Source: Paracoccaceae bacterium
GTDB lineage: Bacteria; Pseudomonadota; Alphaproteobacteria; Rhodobacterales; Rhodobacteraceae
Direction: 5' to 3'
DNA: 64,000 nt
NCBI GenBank assembly: GCA_024304985.1
Contig: JAMWZC010000004.1
Span: 1-64,000 of the forward strand
Positions 26,889 to 36,378 of the stretch are shown one piece after another. The position numbers were made by a program, and so were the translations under genes. The number at the start of each line of letters is the position of its first letter. Within the stretch, counting starts at the first letter, position 1. The notes beneath the pieces are model-generated. The model did not search any database, was not told the DNA's origin, and saw nothing but the letters and a program-made list of their open reading frames with translations.

Positions 26889-26895
26889 CCCCGGC

Positions 26896-27513
26896 CTAGC
26901 CTTCGTAGCGGTCCAGAAAATCCGCCACCGACAAGCGTCGGAAATCCTCCAGCGCGGCCCGCAACCGGGCATGATCCCAGTCCCACCACGCCAGCGCGAT
27001 CATCCGCGCCGCCAGATCCTCGGGCAGGCGCATCCGGATCACCTTGGCAGGCACTCCGGCAACAATGGCATAGGCTGGCACGTCCTTGGTCACGACAGCG
27101 CCCGACGCCACAACCGCGCCATGTCCCACCGTCACCTCGGGTTTGATCTGCGCATTGTGCCCGATCCAGGTATCATGCCCGATCACCACCCGCCGCGCGC
27201 GGCGCTTGGCGAACCAGTCCCCATCATCCGCCGCATCCGGCCAATAGGACGCGCTGCGATACATGAAGTGATGCAATGAGGCGCGGTCCAGCGGGTGATC
27301 CGTCGCACCGATCCGCACGAAACTGGCGATATTGGCGAATTTGCCGACACTCGCATTCGCGATGTCACAGAAACGGTCGCAATAGCTGTAATCCCCGATC
27401 CCGGAATGGGCCAGACGCGACCCGCGCCCGATCTCGCACCACGCGCCAAAGGTCACATCCGTGATCTCGCAATCAGGATGCACCAACGGCGCCTCCGCCC
27501 TAAGATCCTTCAC
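26896..27513 (-). CDS. Phosphonate-associated hexapeptide-repeat acetyltransferase
   Basis: A 205-residue left-handed beta-helix protein of the xenobiotic/chloramphenicol acetyltransferase-like group (TIGR03308, linked to phosphonate genes). Hexapeptide turns are seen in [51 protein letters not shown], and a catalytic-type histidine is in GATDHPLD. It may acetylate aminoalkylphosphonates before C-P lyase action, as PhnO does with a different fold; this is inference from context. It converges with phnM2. Confidence 0.85.
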   Translation of the reverse strand: MKDLRAEAPLVHPDCEITDVTFGAWCEIGRGSRLAHSGIGDYSYCDRFCDIANASVGKFANIASFVRIGATDHPLDRASLHHFMYRSASYWPDAADDGDWFAKRRARRVVIGHDTWIGHNAQIKPEVTVGHGAVVASGAVVTKDVPAYAIVAGVPAKVIRMRLPEDLAARMIALAWWDWDHARLRAALEDFRRLSVADFLDRYEG

Positions 27514-27524
27514 GCGCCCCGCCC

Positions 27525-27546
27525 CTTCATCTTGCCAGAAATACTC
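27525..27546 (-). repeat. Dispersed intergenic repeat, AGTATTT subtype
   Basis: Read on the reverse strand this is G-AGTATTTCTGGCAAGATGAA-G. The same 22 bases occur at 53850-53871, 26 kb away. It lies in the 45-base gap between phnE2 and the acetyltransferase gene, immediately before the latter's start. Confidence 0.75.
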
Positions 27547-27558
27547 AACAGCAACGCC

Positions 27559-28917
27559 TCAATGCCCCGCATCGTCACCCTTGATCAGCCGCCGCCGCAG
27601 CCAGCCCGACACGCTATCCATGACCATCACCATCAGCACGATCAGCACGATGTAATAGGTGACCTCTTCCCAATCCTTCTGGGTCTGGATCGCCTGGGTC
27701 AAGAACAAGCCGATGCCGCCCCCGGTGATCGCGCCGATGATCGTCGCGCTGCGGGTATTGGACTCGAAATAATAGAGGATCTGCGACAGCAGGATCGGCG
27801 TCACCTGCGGGATCACCCCAAAGCGATAGCGCTGCAGGGGCTTGGCCCCGGTCGATTGCACACCCTCGATCTGGCGGCCGTCCACATTCTCCAACACCTC
27901 GGAAAAGCTTTTGCCAAAACTGCCCGTATCCGTGATCAGGATTGCCAGCGCCCCCGTCAATGGACCGGGCCCAAAGGCGCGGCTCAGAATGATCGTCCAG
28001 ATCAGCCCATCCACCCCGCGCACGAAGTCGAACACGCGGCGCACTGCGAACCGCAGCGCCACGACAGGGGCAAAGTTCTTTGCCGCCAGAAAGGCCAGCG
28101 GCAGGGCAATGACCGCCGCACCGAACGTGCCCAGAAAGGCCATCAGCACCGTCTCGCCAATAGCCCAGAACACATCCGCGTGCCGCCACATCGGGTTGCC
28201 CATGAAATCAGCGACGGCCCCGACAACGTTCCCCCGCGCCGGGTCAATCTGCGGCCCGAACAGGATCTCGCCCAGCCCGCGCCCATGATAGGGGCTGTCC
28301 AGCGTGAACCAGAACAACTCCCACCCCGGAAAATAGCGGAACACCTCGTCCTTTGAGCGGGTCACGCTCACCCGTCCCGCATCGGTGGTGATCGACACAC
28401 GGCTGTCCGACACGCTGGCCCAGTCCGGGCTCTCGCCCGGCCTATAGCCCGGAAACTGCGCGACGATTCCGCCATCCACCCGGTCAATCTGGATCATCCC
28501 GACATCCGGCATGTCATAGGTCACGCGCCGGTCAGGCAGGAAACGCACCACATGCCCGCCCCCCAGATCTATCACCGTATCGTCGAACCCGCCTGACACC
28601 CAGGCCGGCATCGTGCCCTCGGGGTAGCGCCCCTTGTTCTCGCCCTCGACCGCATAGACCATCTCGCCGGCGCGGGCATCACGGGTGACATGCACCTTGT
28701 GGCTGTAGCTGTCGGCCACCAGAATCCGCGCATTGTCCATATTGGCCCGCTGCACCAGCCCCGGCACATCAAAGGCAAAGAAGACATAGACCAGATAGGC
28801 CAGCACCAGCACAGGCACCGCCAGCGCCAACCGGCGTTTCCGCGCGATCAAGGTCATCGCGGCCTGCAAGGGCACCCCGCCGGGGCGCGCCGCCCCCAAT
28901 TCCGTGGTCATGCTCAT
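27559..28917 (-). CDS. phnE: Phosphonate ABC transporter permease PhnE (second, long form)
   Basis: A 452-residue inner-membrane permease. The first membrane helix (LALAVPVLVLAYLVYVFFAFDVP) is followed by an extra periplasmic domain of about 170 residues, then the usual permease core with the EAA-type loop around SFGKSFSEVLENVD. The short PhnE is encoded next to it with a four-base overlap, so the two form a heterodimer. The large periplasmic insertion is a feature of paired PhnE systems in Rhodobacterales. It ends before the dispersed repeat. Confidence 0.9.
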   Translation of the reverse strand: MSMTTELGAARPGGVPLQAAMTLIARKRRLALAVPVLVLAYLVYVFFAFDVPGLVQRANMDNARILVADSYSHKVHVTRDARAGEMVYAVEGENKGRYPEGTMPAWVSGGFDDTVIDLGGGHVVRFLPDRRVTYDMPDVGMIQIDRVDGGIVAQFPGYRPGESPDWASVSDSRVSITTDAGRVSVTRSKDEVFRYFPGWELFWFTLDSPYHGRGLGEILFGPQIDPARGNVVGAVADFMGNPMWRHADVFWAIGETVLMAFLGTFGAAVIALPLAFLAAKNFAPVVALRFAVRRVFDFVRGVDGLIWTIILSRAFGPGPLTGALAILITDTGSFGKSFSEVLENVDGRQIEGVQSTGAKPLQRYRFGVIPQVTPILLSQILYYFESNTRSATIIGAITGGGIGLFLTQAIQTQKDWEEVTYYIVLIVLMVMVMDSVSGWLRRRLIKGDDAGH

Positions 28918-29798
28918 CGCGTCACCCCATGCACCAGACGATTGCGGAAATGGCTCGACACCTGATCGAAGAACACGATCGTAAGGAACAGCAGGATGAA
29001 GATCGCCGCCGAAATGTCGAACCGCCCCGTCCCGAAGGTCATCGCATTGCGCAGCTCATAGCCGATGCCGCCCGCCCCCACGAACCCCAGAATGGCCGAG
29101 GCGCGGATGTTGATCTCGAACCGCATCAGCGCATAGGACAGGTAATTCGGCGCCACCTGCGGGACCACGCCCAGCAGCATCCGCTGCCACCAGTTGGCCC
29201 CGACCGACTGCAACCCTTCGACAGGTTTCAGGTCCACATTCTCGGACACTTCGGAAAACAGCTTGCCCAGCGCCCCCGCCGTATGCAGCGCGATGGCGAT
29301 CATCGCAGGCACCGGCCCGCCGCCCAGAATGAAGATCAGCACCAGCGCGATCACGATTTCGGGAAAGGCACGCAGGATATCCATGATCCGCCGGAACACC
29401 GGGATCAGTCGCGGAAAAGGGGCCAGCCCCCGCGTCGACACCAAGGACAAACCCAAACCCAGCGCCGCGCCCAGCAGGGTCGATACCGCCGCGATATTGA
29501 TCGTCTCGATCAGGGCCGGAAAGAACTCCACGAAATAACCCGGCAGGTTCGCCCGCTTCTCCCAGGCTTCGGTCACCAGACCCGCCGGGAAATCCAGAAC
29601 CTTGGGCATCCCGTCCCAGAACCCGCCGGCCGAGCGCCCCTCGACGATGCGAAACCCAAGGATCATCGCGATCACGAACAGCGCGATCATCAGCCCCGAA
29701 TACATGCGCCGCGCCCGCACCATCCGCAGATAGCTGTCACTGTTCTGCGTCAGGGCACGCGCCGCATTCGGGCTGCGGGCAGCGGTCAGATCGGACAT
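28914..29798 (-). CDS. phnE: Phosphonate ABC transporter permease PhnE (first, short form)
   Basis: A 294-residue permease with about six membrane helices and the conserved coupling loop GALGKLFSEVSENVDLKPVEGLQSVGA. It works with PhnC (ATPase) and PhnD (binding protein) to import phosphonates. It follows phnD by 69 bases and overlaps the long phnE. Confidence 0.93.
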   Translation of the reverse strand: MSDLTAARSPNAARALTQNSDSYLRMVRARRMYSGLMIALFVIAMILGFRIVEGRSAGGFWDGMPKVLDFPAGLVTEAWEKRANLPGYFVEFFPALIETINIAAVSTLLGAALGLGLSLVSTRGLAPFPRLIPVFRRIMDILRAFPEIVIALVLIFILGGGPVPAMIAIALHTAGALGKLFSEVSENVDLKPVEGLQSVGANWWQRMLLGVVPQVAPNYLSYALMRFEINIRASAILGFVGAGGIGYELRNAMTFGTGRFDISAAIFILLFLTIVFFDQVSSHFRNRLVHGVTR

Positions 29799-29867
29799 GA
29801 AGGGTCTCCCTGAAAACGAGGGGCCGGGGTCAAAGGCCCCGGACCCCCTTGCAAGCGATCCCGCGGA

Positions 29868-30776
29868 TCAGTTCGACATCTGCGCCTTGCGCACCGCGAT
29901 GATCGTCTCATAGGCGTCATGGCCGATGGGGGTGAAACCCGCCGTCTCGCCCGCCGCCACGCCATAGGCGCATTCCGGGTCATTCGCATGCAGGTTCTGG
30001 GTCAGCTCGGTCATCTTGGCCTTCACATCCTCAGGCAGCGCATTGCGAAGCACGATCGGACCTTCGGGGATCGGCTTGGATTTCCAGATCTCGACCAGAT
30101 CGTTCATGTCCACCAGACCCGAGTCCACAGCCTTGCGCAGCGCACCCGAGTTGTAACCGTCCTCCCAGTCGCCCTGCCCATCGGCCCAGGTCACACCGGC
30201 ATCCACATCGCCATTGGCCACGGCCACGATGGTCTGCTCATGCCCACCCACAAAGCGGACTTCACCGAAATAATCGCCCGACTCCATCGTGGACCCCGTG
30301 GCGGCCGGGATCTCGACCGACGGCACCAGATAGCCCGAGGTGGAGTTCGGATCACCGAAGGCGAAAACCTTGCCCTTCATGTCCTCCAGCGAGGTGATGC
30401 CGCTGTCCTTGCGGGCAAAACCGATGGAGTGATAGGTGAATGACCCGTCAAGGTTGGTCTTGACCAGCACGGGCGTCACCGCCTCGGGCGCTTCCAGCCA
30501 GACCGCGGCATAGCCGGACGCGCCCAGCCATGCCATATCCAGCGTGCCCCCGATCAGACCCTGAATGACGCCGTTGTAGTCGGCGGCGGTGAACAGCTTG
30601 GTGGGCACCCCAAGTGCCTCTTCGGCATAGGCGCGGAAACACTCGTTGGACGCCAGACGGTCCTGTGCATTCTCGCCGCCCAGCAGGCCGATGCGGAATT
30701 CGGTGATCTGCTCCTGTGCAAGGACCGGGCTGATCAGGGCGGTCGTGGCGACCATTGCGGCAAACAGTTTATTCAT
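29868..30776 (-). CDS. phnD: Phosphonate-binding periplasmic protein
   Basis: A 302-residue binding protein with a Sec signal peptide (MNKLFAAMVATTALISPVLA). The fold signatures are FRIGLLGGENAQDRLASNE, DMAWLGASGYA, and FAFGDPNSTSGYLVPSVEI. It captures phosphonates for the PhnCEE importer. Spacing to phnC is 66 bases, on the same strand. Confidence 0.94.
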   Translation of the reverse strand: MNKLFAAMVATTALISPVLAQEQITEFRIGLLGGENAQDRLASNECFRAYAEEALGVPTKLFTAADYNGVIQGLIGGTLDMAWLGASGYAAVWLEAPEAVTPVLVKTNLDGSFTYHSIGFARKDSGITSLEDMKGKVFAFGDPNSTSGYLVPSVEIPAATGSTMESGDYFGEVRFVGGHEQTIVAVANGDVDAGVTWADGQGDWEDGYNSGALRKAVDSGLVDMNDLVEIWKSKPIPEGPIVLRNALPEDVKAKMTELTQNLHANDPECAYGVAAGETAGFTPIGHDAYETIIAVRKAQMSN

Positions 30777-30842
30777 GGCTCTCTCCGGTTTGGAAAACCC
30801 CTCGCGCAGGATGCGGCGGAGGGCGGTTTCAGGTCTCAGACG

Positions 30843-31673
30843 TCAAATGGCCGCCTCAGCTTCGCGGATGGCGCGGGCGGCGGCATCGCTGCGCTCCAGC
30901 GCCTCGATGCTGGTGCTGGTGGCCTCCTCGCTGAAGCTCGCATCGGCCCCATAGATGTCGCGCGCAACACCCGTGGTCAGTTGCGCGGGCGTGCCGTCAA
31001 ACACCACGCGCCCGTCGCGCATCCCGATCACCCGGTCGCAATAGCGCCGCGCGGTATCAAGCGTGTGCAGGTTGGCGATGACCATGCGGCCATCCTCTTC
31101 ATGGATGCGGCGCAGCGCCTCCATCACGACCTGCGCATTCATCGGATCAAGACTGGCGATGGGTTCATCGGCCAGAATGATCTTGGGGTCCTGCATCAGG
31201 GCCCGCGCAATGGCGACGCGCTGCTGCTGCCCCCCTGACAAGGCTTCGGCCCGCTTGGGCGCATGATCCGCGATCCCCAGCCGGTCCAGAATGGCAATCG
31301 CCTTCTCGATATCGGCAGTCGGATAGAGGTTGAACATCGTCGCCAGCGTCGACCGGCGGTTCAGCGTGCCATGCAGCACGTTGCTGACCACATCCATGCG
31401 CGGCACAAGGTTGAATTGCTGAAAGATCATCGCACAGGCGGATTGCCAGGAACGTTTGTCCGCACCCTTGAGGGTCAGGATATCGCGCCCCTCATGGATC
31501 ACCTGCCCCGAGGTCGCATCGGTCAGCCGGTTCAGCATCCGCAACAGCGTGGACTTGCCCGCGCCCGAGCGTCCGATGATCCCGATCATCTTGGGCGCAT
31601 CGACCGAAAAACTCACCGCATCGCAGGCGGTATTCGCACCGAAGCGCTTGGTCAGCGTGTTGACCGCAAACAT
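30843..31673 (-). CDS. phnC: Phosphonate ABC transporter ATP-binding protein
   Basis: A 276-residue import ATPase: Walker [11 protein letters not shown]-loop FQQFNLV, signature [10 protein letters not shown], Walker [12 protein letters not shown]. The ATG at 31673 ([20 protein letters not shown]) is chosen because the open frame extends upstream without protein-like sequence. It is the first gene of the importer operon phnC-phnD-phnE-phnE. Its promoter should lie in 31674-31811; I see no clear canonical Pho box there. Confidence 0.93.
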   Translation of the reverse strand: MFAVNTLTKRFGANTACDAVSFSVDAPKMIGIIGRSGAGKSTLLRMLNRLTDATSGQVIHEGRDILTLKGADKRSWQSACAMIFQQFNLVPRMDVVSNVLHGTLNRRSTLATMFNLYPTADIEKAIAILDRLGIADHAPKRAEALSGGQQQRVAIARALMQDPKIILADEPIASLDPMNAQVVMEALRRIHEEDGRMVIANLHTLDTARRYCDRVIGMRDGRVVFDGTPAQLTTGVARDIYGADASFSEEATSTSIEALERSDAAARAIREAEAAI

Positions 31674-31811
31674 GGCTGTCCCCCTTTGGTCTGCCTTGCG
31701 GCGTAAGGGATCAGCGCGACGGCTTTGTTGCATTCAGGTGAAACTTTTGTAAACGGGCCGGAACGGCGCGCGCCGCAGGGCCGCGCCCGGACCCTGCGGG
31801 AAAGGCACATC

Positions 31812-32876
31812 ATGCACCGGATCGACATTGCCGTGATTGGCGCAGGCCTGTCCGGCCTGACCTGCGCGCGCCGGCTCTCGGACGCCGGGGCCAAGGTGGC
31901 GGTGTTCGAGGCCGCGGCCCGCATCGGCGGCCGCATCCACGCGCTCCGCGACGAACAGGGACAGGTGCTGGCCGACCTTGGTCCCACATGGGTCTGGCCG
32001 CCGCATCAGCCCGTTGTGGCGCAGTGGCTCGACAGGCTGGGGCTTGCGACCTTTGTGCAGGCCAATGATGGCGATGCCGTGATCGAAGGCTATCACCCCG
32101 CCCCGGTCCGCGCCCCTCTGCCCGGTCAGGACGGCATGATGCGCATCAAGGGTGGCCCCGCAGCCCTGGTGCAGGCCATGGCCGCGGGCCTCCCGGATGG
32201 CATGCTCCACCTGAACCGCCCTGTGACACGCCTTGATCCGGGCCGGAACGGGCTGATCCTCACCGATGCGGAAGGCGCACAGGTCAACGCCGCGCGGGTC
32301 GTGCTCTCGGCCCCGCTGCGCTTCGCCGCCACCCGCATCGCGATCCCCGCCGCGCCCACAGCCCTGCTGCACGCGATGCGCGCCACACCCACATGGATGG
32401 CGGGGCAGGCCAAGGCCGTGATCCTCTACGACCGCCCCTTCTGGCGCGACAGCGGCCTCTCAGGCCGCATCGCCAGCCGCATCGGCCCAATGGTCGAAGT
32501 GCATGACCACAGCGCCCCGAACGGCCAACCCGCCCTGTTCGGATTCGTCGGCTGGCCGCCCGAGGCCCGCGACCCCGCCGCGCTGGAGGCGGCGATCCGC
32601 GCGCAACTGACCCGCTGTTTCGGCCCGGACGCCCCGCAACCGAACTCCGTCACGGTGCAGGACTGGTCGCGCGAACCGCTGATCTGCACGGCGTCGGATC
32701 ACATGGGCGCGCATCCCGACCTGCCCCCGGCGAGCCTGCGCCAACCCCATCTGGACGGCCGCCTGCATATCGCCATCGCGGAAACCTCGACCCGCAGCCC
32801 CGGCCTGATCGAAGGCGCGCTCGACGCAGGCGATACCACCGCCGCCGCCCTGCTGACATCGGCCGGAGTGGAATGA
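31812..32876 (+). CDS. FAD-dependent amine-oxidase-like oxidoreductase
   Basis: A 354-residue flavoprotein. The N-terminal dinucleotide-binding motif is GAGLSGLTCARRLSDAG, followed by GGRIHALRDEQGQ and an AmineOx-type C-terminal part ending LHIAIAETSTRSPGLIEGALDAG, which is the FAD-contact motif. It is shorter than most monoamine oxidases. ATG 31812 gives the usual start one residue before the FAD motif. It is divergent from phnC. A role in oxidising an aminoalkyl compound is possible, but no substrate can be read from the sequence. Confidence 0.85.
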   Translation: MHRIDIAVIGAGLSGLTCARRLSDAGAKVAVFEAAARIGGRIHALRDEQGQVLADLGPTWVWPPHQPVVAQWLDRLGLATFVQANDGDAVIEGYHPAPVRAPLPGQDGMMRIKGGPAALVQAMAAGLPDGMLHLNRPVTRLDPGRNGLILTDAEGAQVNAARVVLSAPLRFAATRIAIPAAPTALLHAMRATPTWMAGQAKAVILYDRPFWRDSGLSGRIASRIGPMVEVHDHSAPNGQPALFGFVGWPPEARDPAALEAAIRAQLTRCFGPDAPQPNSVTVQDWSREPLICTASDHMGAHPDLPPASLRQPHLDGRLHIAIAETSTRSPGLIEGALDAGDTTAAALLTSAGVE

Positions 32877-32934
32877 GTATCTCCGGCAGGATGAAGCAGT
32901 CCGCGCGCCCTGCTTCTTCTTGCTTCAAATATCC
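32875..32934. repeat. Facing pair of dispersed repeats, including the right copy of the 31-bp inverted repeat
   Basis: The AGTATTT subtype (32875-32896, a variant with CTCCGG and AGGATG) overlaps the stop of the flavoenzyme gene. The 31-bp repeat (32904-32934) follows on the opposite strand and is the exact inverse of 17888-17918. The two halves partly pair (GATGAAGCAG with CTGCTTCTTC), giving an imperfect hairpin between two convergent genes, which could act as a bidirectional terminator. Confidence 0.75.
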
Positions 32935-32946
32935 AGAAACAACGGC

Positions 32947-35900
32947 TCAGCCCAAAGCATGGACGCGCACCGCGGGACAGATCCGCTGGGCGATCTCGCA
33001 TAGATGCCGGTGATGCGTCAGATAGATCACCTGCCCGACTCCGGCCATCCAGGCCAGCAGGGCAAAGGTCTCGGCGGCGCGGTCATCATCGAAGGTCTCC
33101 AATATGTCATCCGCGATGAAGGGCACCGTTTCCCGCGCAGCCGCGATCTCGTGAAAACCCGCGACCCGCAGCGCCAGATACAGCTGGAACCGCGTCCCCT
33201 TGGACAGATCCCGCGCCAGTTTCGACGCCCCCGTCGCCGCAATCGCCACCAGCACCTCGCGTTCACCCTCGGGCTGGGCGGCCAGTCCGCTGTAGTCGCC
33301 CCGCGTGATGGTGCGGAAGGCCTCTGACGCGCGCTGCATCATCGCGCTGCGGTGACTGTCGCGATAGCCTTGCAAGGCGTGATCCACCGCCACGATCCCC
33401 AACCGCTGCCGCAGGAAGGCGCGCGCCTCCTCGGCGATCTGCAACAGCAATGTCTGCCGCTCTTCCTGCAAACGCGCCACCGCATCGTCGCCACCCACCG
33501 CCTCGATCCGCCCCTGCGCCTGCGACAGATCCGCATAAAGCCGCTGCAAATCCTGACCCTGCCGCTGTTGCGCCGCCATCAGCCCGGCGCGCTCTGCCGC
33601 CAGCGCGGGCCGGTCCAACCCCTCCAGCGCCGCCACCGCCTCGGCCAGCCGGTCGGTGCCCATCCCCTCGCAAATGTCACGGGCCAGCCGGTCGCGTTCG
33701 GCGGTCAGATCCTGCCGCCGCGCGGCCTGCGCCACCACATCGCGCAGCGCCTGCGCGTCATCGCAGCCGAAATGCCGGCAGAATTCGGCCAGCCGCGCCT
33801 CGGTCACGGCCAGCTTGTCCCGCAACCCCTGCGCGACCTGCTCACCCGCTGCCAGCTTCCCGTGCAAATCCTGCCGTCGCGCCTGCCCCTCAAGCGCGAC
33901 CCGCTGCCGCGCCCGCAACGCGGCCCAGGTTGCCGCGGGATCATCCTCCGGCAGACCCAACCGCCCGGCCAGCGCGGCCACCGCCGCGCCAAAAGCCGCA
34001 TGATTGGCCTGCATCTTGCCGATCCGGTCGCGCAATCCGCGCAAGTCGCGCCAGCTTTGCTCAAGGCTCTGGAACAGGTCCAGCACGCCGCCCATCGCGG
34101 CCACGTCCGGGCTGTCACTGCCCCACAGCGGCAGACGCCCGCAGGCCGCCTGCCAGTCATCCTGCCACGCCTGCATCGCCGCCCCGGCGCGGTCCAGCGC
34201 CGCCTGCCGCCGCCGCAGATCCTCTGCCGCCGCATCCCGCGCCTCGACCAGCGCGGCCTTGCCCTGCGCGCGCTCCAGCAGGACCCGTGCCTGTGCGGCC
34301 AGCACCGGCAGCGGCGCATCCTCCGCCACCGCCTGCCCCGAGGCCGCAAGCCCCGCCGCCAAGGCATCCCGCGCCGCCGCCTGCCCCCGCGCGGCCCCTT
34401 CCAGATCCCGCGCTGCGGCCTGCCACGTGGCCAAGGCCTCCAGCGCCAGTTCGCGCCGCCGCATCCAGTCTTCCAGAGCCTCGGGCGATGTCGCGGGGTC
34501 CAGCCCCGCCGGCAGCACGCGCGCCAGAGCCTCCCGCACAGCGGCGCTTCGCGCCGCCGCCGCCTGCGCCTCGGCCTCATGCCGCGCACGCTCTATCTCC
34601 AGCGCGGCCAGCCGCGCCTCGGCCTCGGCCCGGTGCAGCGCGGCGGTCTGCGCCCGCGCCAGAGCCGCCGTCACCTGATCGTCCTGCCTGAGAGCCGCCT
34701 CGAACGCCTCGGCCGTCTCCGCACTCAAAGCCGCGCGATGCGCGGCCCACAGGCTTTCCCGCGCCGCCCTGCTCCGCGCCGCATCCTCCAGCGTGACCTG
34801 TCCCGCCGCGACCTCGGCCTGCATCTGCGCCGTGATCCGCGCGGCCTCCTCCGTGGCGCGCGTGACCTCTGCATGCGCGCGCTCTTGGCCCCGCTGCGCC
34901 TCGGCCAGCGCCTGTCGCCAGCCCTGCACCTGCGCCGCATCCGGCAAGGACAGCGCCATCAGCGCCGCCCCATCCCCGCGCCACGGCAAAAGCCGCGCCA
35001 AGGCTGTCTCCATCCGGTCGCGCGCCGCCGCCTCAAGCCCGCGCGCACGCTCCAGCGCGCCTGCGGGATCGCCGCGCTGTGCGCCCTGCACGACCTCGGC
35101 CAAAAGCGACAGATCGGGCACCGCGCCACCATCGTCACCCAGCCGCGCCACCAGCGCCGCCAAACGCTGGGCCGCCGCAGCCTCTTCCTGCCGCGCCGTA
35201 TCCAACGCCGCCGCCACGCCGGACTGCCGCTCCATCAGCGCGCGCAGGCTGGCCACCAAGGGAGGGGACAGCACAAGATCAGCCGGATCGCGCCCCGCCG
35301 CACCCAGTTGTCGCAACAATTCGTCGATCTGCGTCTGCACCTGATCCGCCTCGGCCCGGCGCGCGGGCAGGTCACGCACCGCCCCGTCGAAATCGGATTT
35401 CAGCGCCTCCGCCTCGGCCATCGCGGCATCCTGCGCCAGCATCGCGGGATCATCCCGCGCGGCCTCCATCTCGGCGCGCAGGCCTTCCATCAGCGCGGCC
35501 TGCCCTTCAAGACGCACCACTGTCTGGCCATGCTCCCGCGCAAGGTCGTCCAGTTCCGCGATCCAGCCCTGCGGCACCGCAGGCAGATCCGGCAAGACCT
35601 TGAGATCCGCCGCGATCAACGTCAGCCGCGTCACCAATGGCAGCGCCGCCAATTGCCGCTCAACCAGATGCAACCGCGCCAGCGTGTCATCCTGCACTGC
35701 CTGCGCCGCATCCAGCGCCGCCTGTGCCTGTTCGCGCTGCTGCGACAGCACAGCAAAGTCCCATGCGCCGACATCCTGATCGGCAATCTGCTGCTCCACC
35801 GCCGCCAGCGCCTTTTTCAGATCGGCCAGCCCGCCAGTGCGGCCACCGGGCTTGAAGAAACCCGCCGTCTTGCTTCGCAACCCCTCCAGCGCCTGACCCA

Positions 35901-36378
35901 TCTCCGCCAGACCGCTTGAGGCGGTAAACAACATCTGCCCCAGATCCCCCTGACTGGAAAGGATGCTTTCCCCGCCCTTCTCCAGCGTCTCGTCATCCAG
36001 ACTGAACATCGCCTCATAGCCCGCCCGGTCGATCCCGCCGAGGAGACCGGGCATCATCGCCTCGGGCAGGGCATGTCCCGCCGGATCGGTCAGCGTGCCC
36101 GTGCGTCCCTTGGTGCGGATCACCTCCAGCACCTCGCCGCCCGCGTCGATCGCAGCCCCCAGCCGCATCGACGCATAAGGGTGCAGGAAATCCATCCGGC
36201 TTTGGGTGGGGATACCATACAGAAGATCCAGCCAGCCTTGCATGGTGGTGGATTTGCCCGCTTCATTGGGCCCGTAGATGATATGGAAATCAGGCCCATC
36301 GGCCGGAGCCGCGCCGAAATCCAGACTGCGGTCCGTGAACTTGCCGTAGCGGATCAGATCAAGCCGGCGCAGGCGCAT
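32947..36378 (-). CDS. YhaN-type AAA ATPase (SbcC/SMC-like)
   Basis: A 1143-residue ATPase. The N-terminal Walker A is GPNEAGKST (36-44). A central part of about 700 residues, very rich in Ala, Gln, Arg and Glu, looks like coiled coils. The C-terminal half-ATPase has LSKGTRFQLYLALR (signature) and FIADDILETFDDDRA (Walker B). This fits YhaN/RecF-like proteins working with a YhaO nuclease, whose gene overlaps by one base upstream. Probable role: processing of DNA ends or structures. The coiled-coil region carries long open frames on the opposite strand because of its composition; these are not genes. Confidence 0.88.
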   Translation of the reverse strand: MRLRRLDLIRYGKFTDRSLDFGAAPADGPDFHIIYGPNEAGKSTTMQGWLDLLYGIPTQSRMDFLHPYASMRLGAAIDAGGEVLEVIRTKGRTGTLTDPAGHALPEAMMPGLLGGIDRAGYEAMFSLDDETLEKGGESILSSQGDLGQMLFTASSGLAEMGQALEGLRSKTAGFFKPGGRTGGLADLKKALAAVEQQIADQDVGAWDFAVLSQQREQAQAALDAAQAVQDDTLARLHLVERQLAALPLVTRLTLIAADLKVLPDLPAVPQGWIAELDDLAREHGQTVVRLEGQAALMEGLRAEMEAARDDPAMLAQDAAMAEAEALKSDFDGAVRDLPARRAEADQVQTQIDELLRQLGAAGRDPADLVLSPPLVASLRALMERQSGVAAALDTARQEEAAAAQRLAALVARLGDDGGAVPDLSLLAEVVQGAQRGDPAGALERARGLEAAARDRMETALARLLPWRGDGAALMALSLPDAAQVQGWRQALAEAQRGQERAHAEVTRATEEAARITAQMQAEVAAGQVTLEDAARSRAARESLWAAHRAALSAETAEAFEAALRQDDQVTAALARAQTAALHRAEAEARLAALEIERARHEAEAQAAAARSAAVREALARVLPAGLDPATSPEALEDWMRRRELALEALATWQAAARDLEGAARGQAAARDALAAGLAASGQAVAEDAPLPVLAAQARVLLERAQGKAALVEARDAAAEDLRRRQAALDRAGAAMQAWQDDWQAACGRLPLWGSDSPDVAAMGGVLDLFQSLEQSWRDLRGLRDRIGKMQANHAAFGAAVAALAGRLGLPEDDPAATWAALRARQRVALEGQARRQDLHGKLAAGEQVAQGLRDKLAVTEARLAEFCRHFGCDDAQALRDVVAQAARRQDLTAERDRLARDICEGMGTDRLAEAVAALEGLDRPALAAERAGLMAAQQRQGQDLQRLYADLSQAQGRIEAVGGDDAVARLQEERQTLLLQIAEEARAFLRQRLGIVAVDHALQGYRDSHRSAMMQRASEAFRTITRGDYSGLAAQPEGEREVLVAIAATGASKLARDLSKGTRFQLYLALRVAGFHEIAAARETVPFIADDILETFDDDRAAETFALLAWMAGVGQVIYLTHHRHLCEIAQRICPAVRVHALG

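Noticed and set aside
31674-31811. A Pho box before phnC
   Set aside because: The gap has no clear CTGTCA-type direct repeat. Phosphate control of the importer may still exist but is not visible.
33352-35919. An 855-codon open frame on the + strand
   Set aside because: It is antisense to the coiled-coil part of the YhaN gene. The translation is Arg/Gln/Pro-rich and without domain patterns, so it is a shadow of GC-biased coding sequence.
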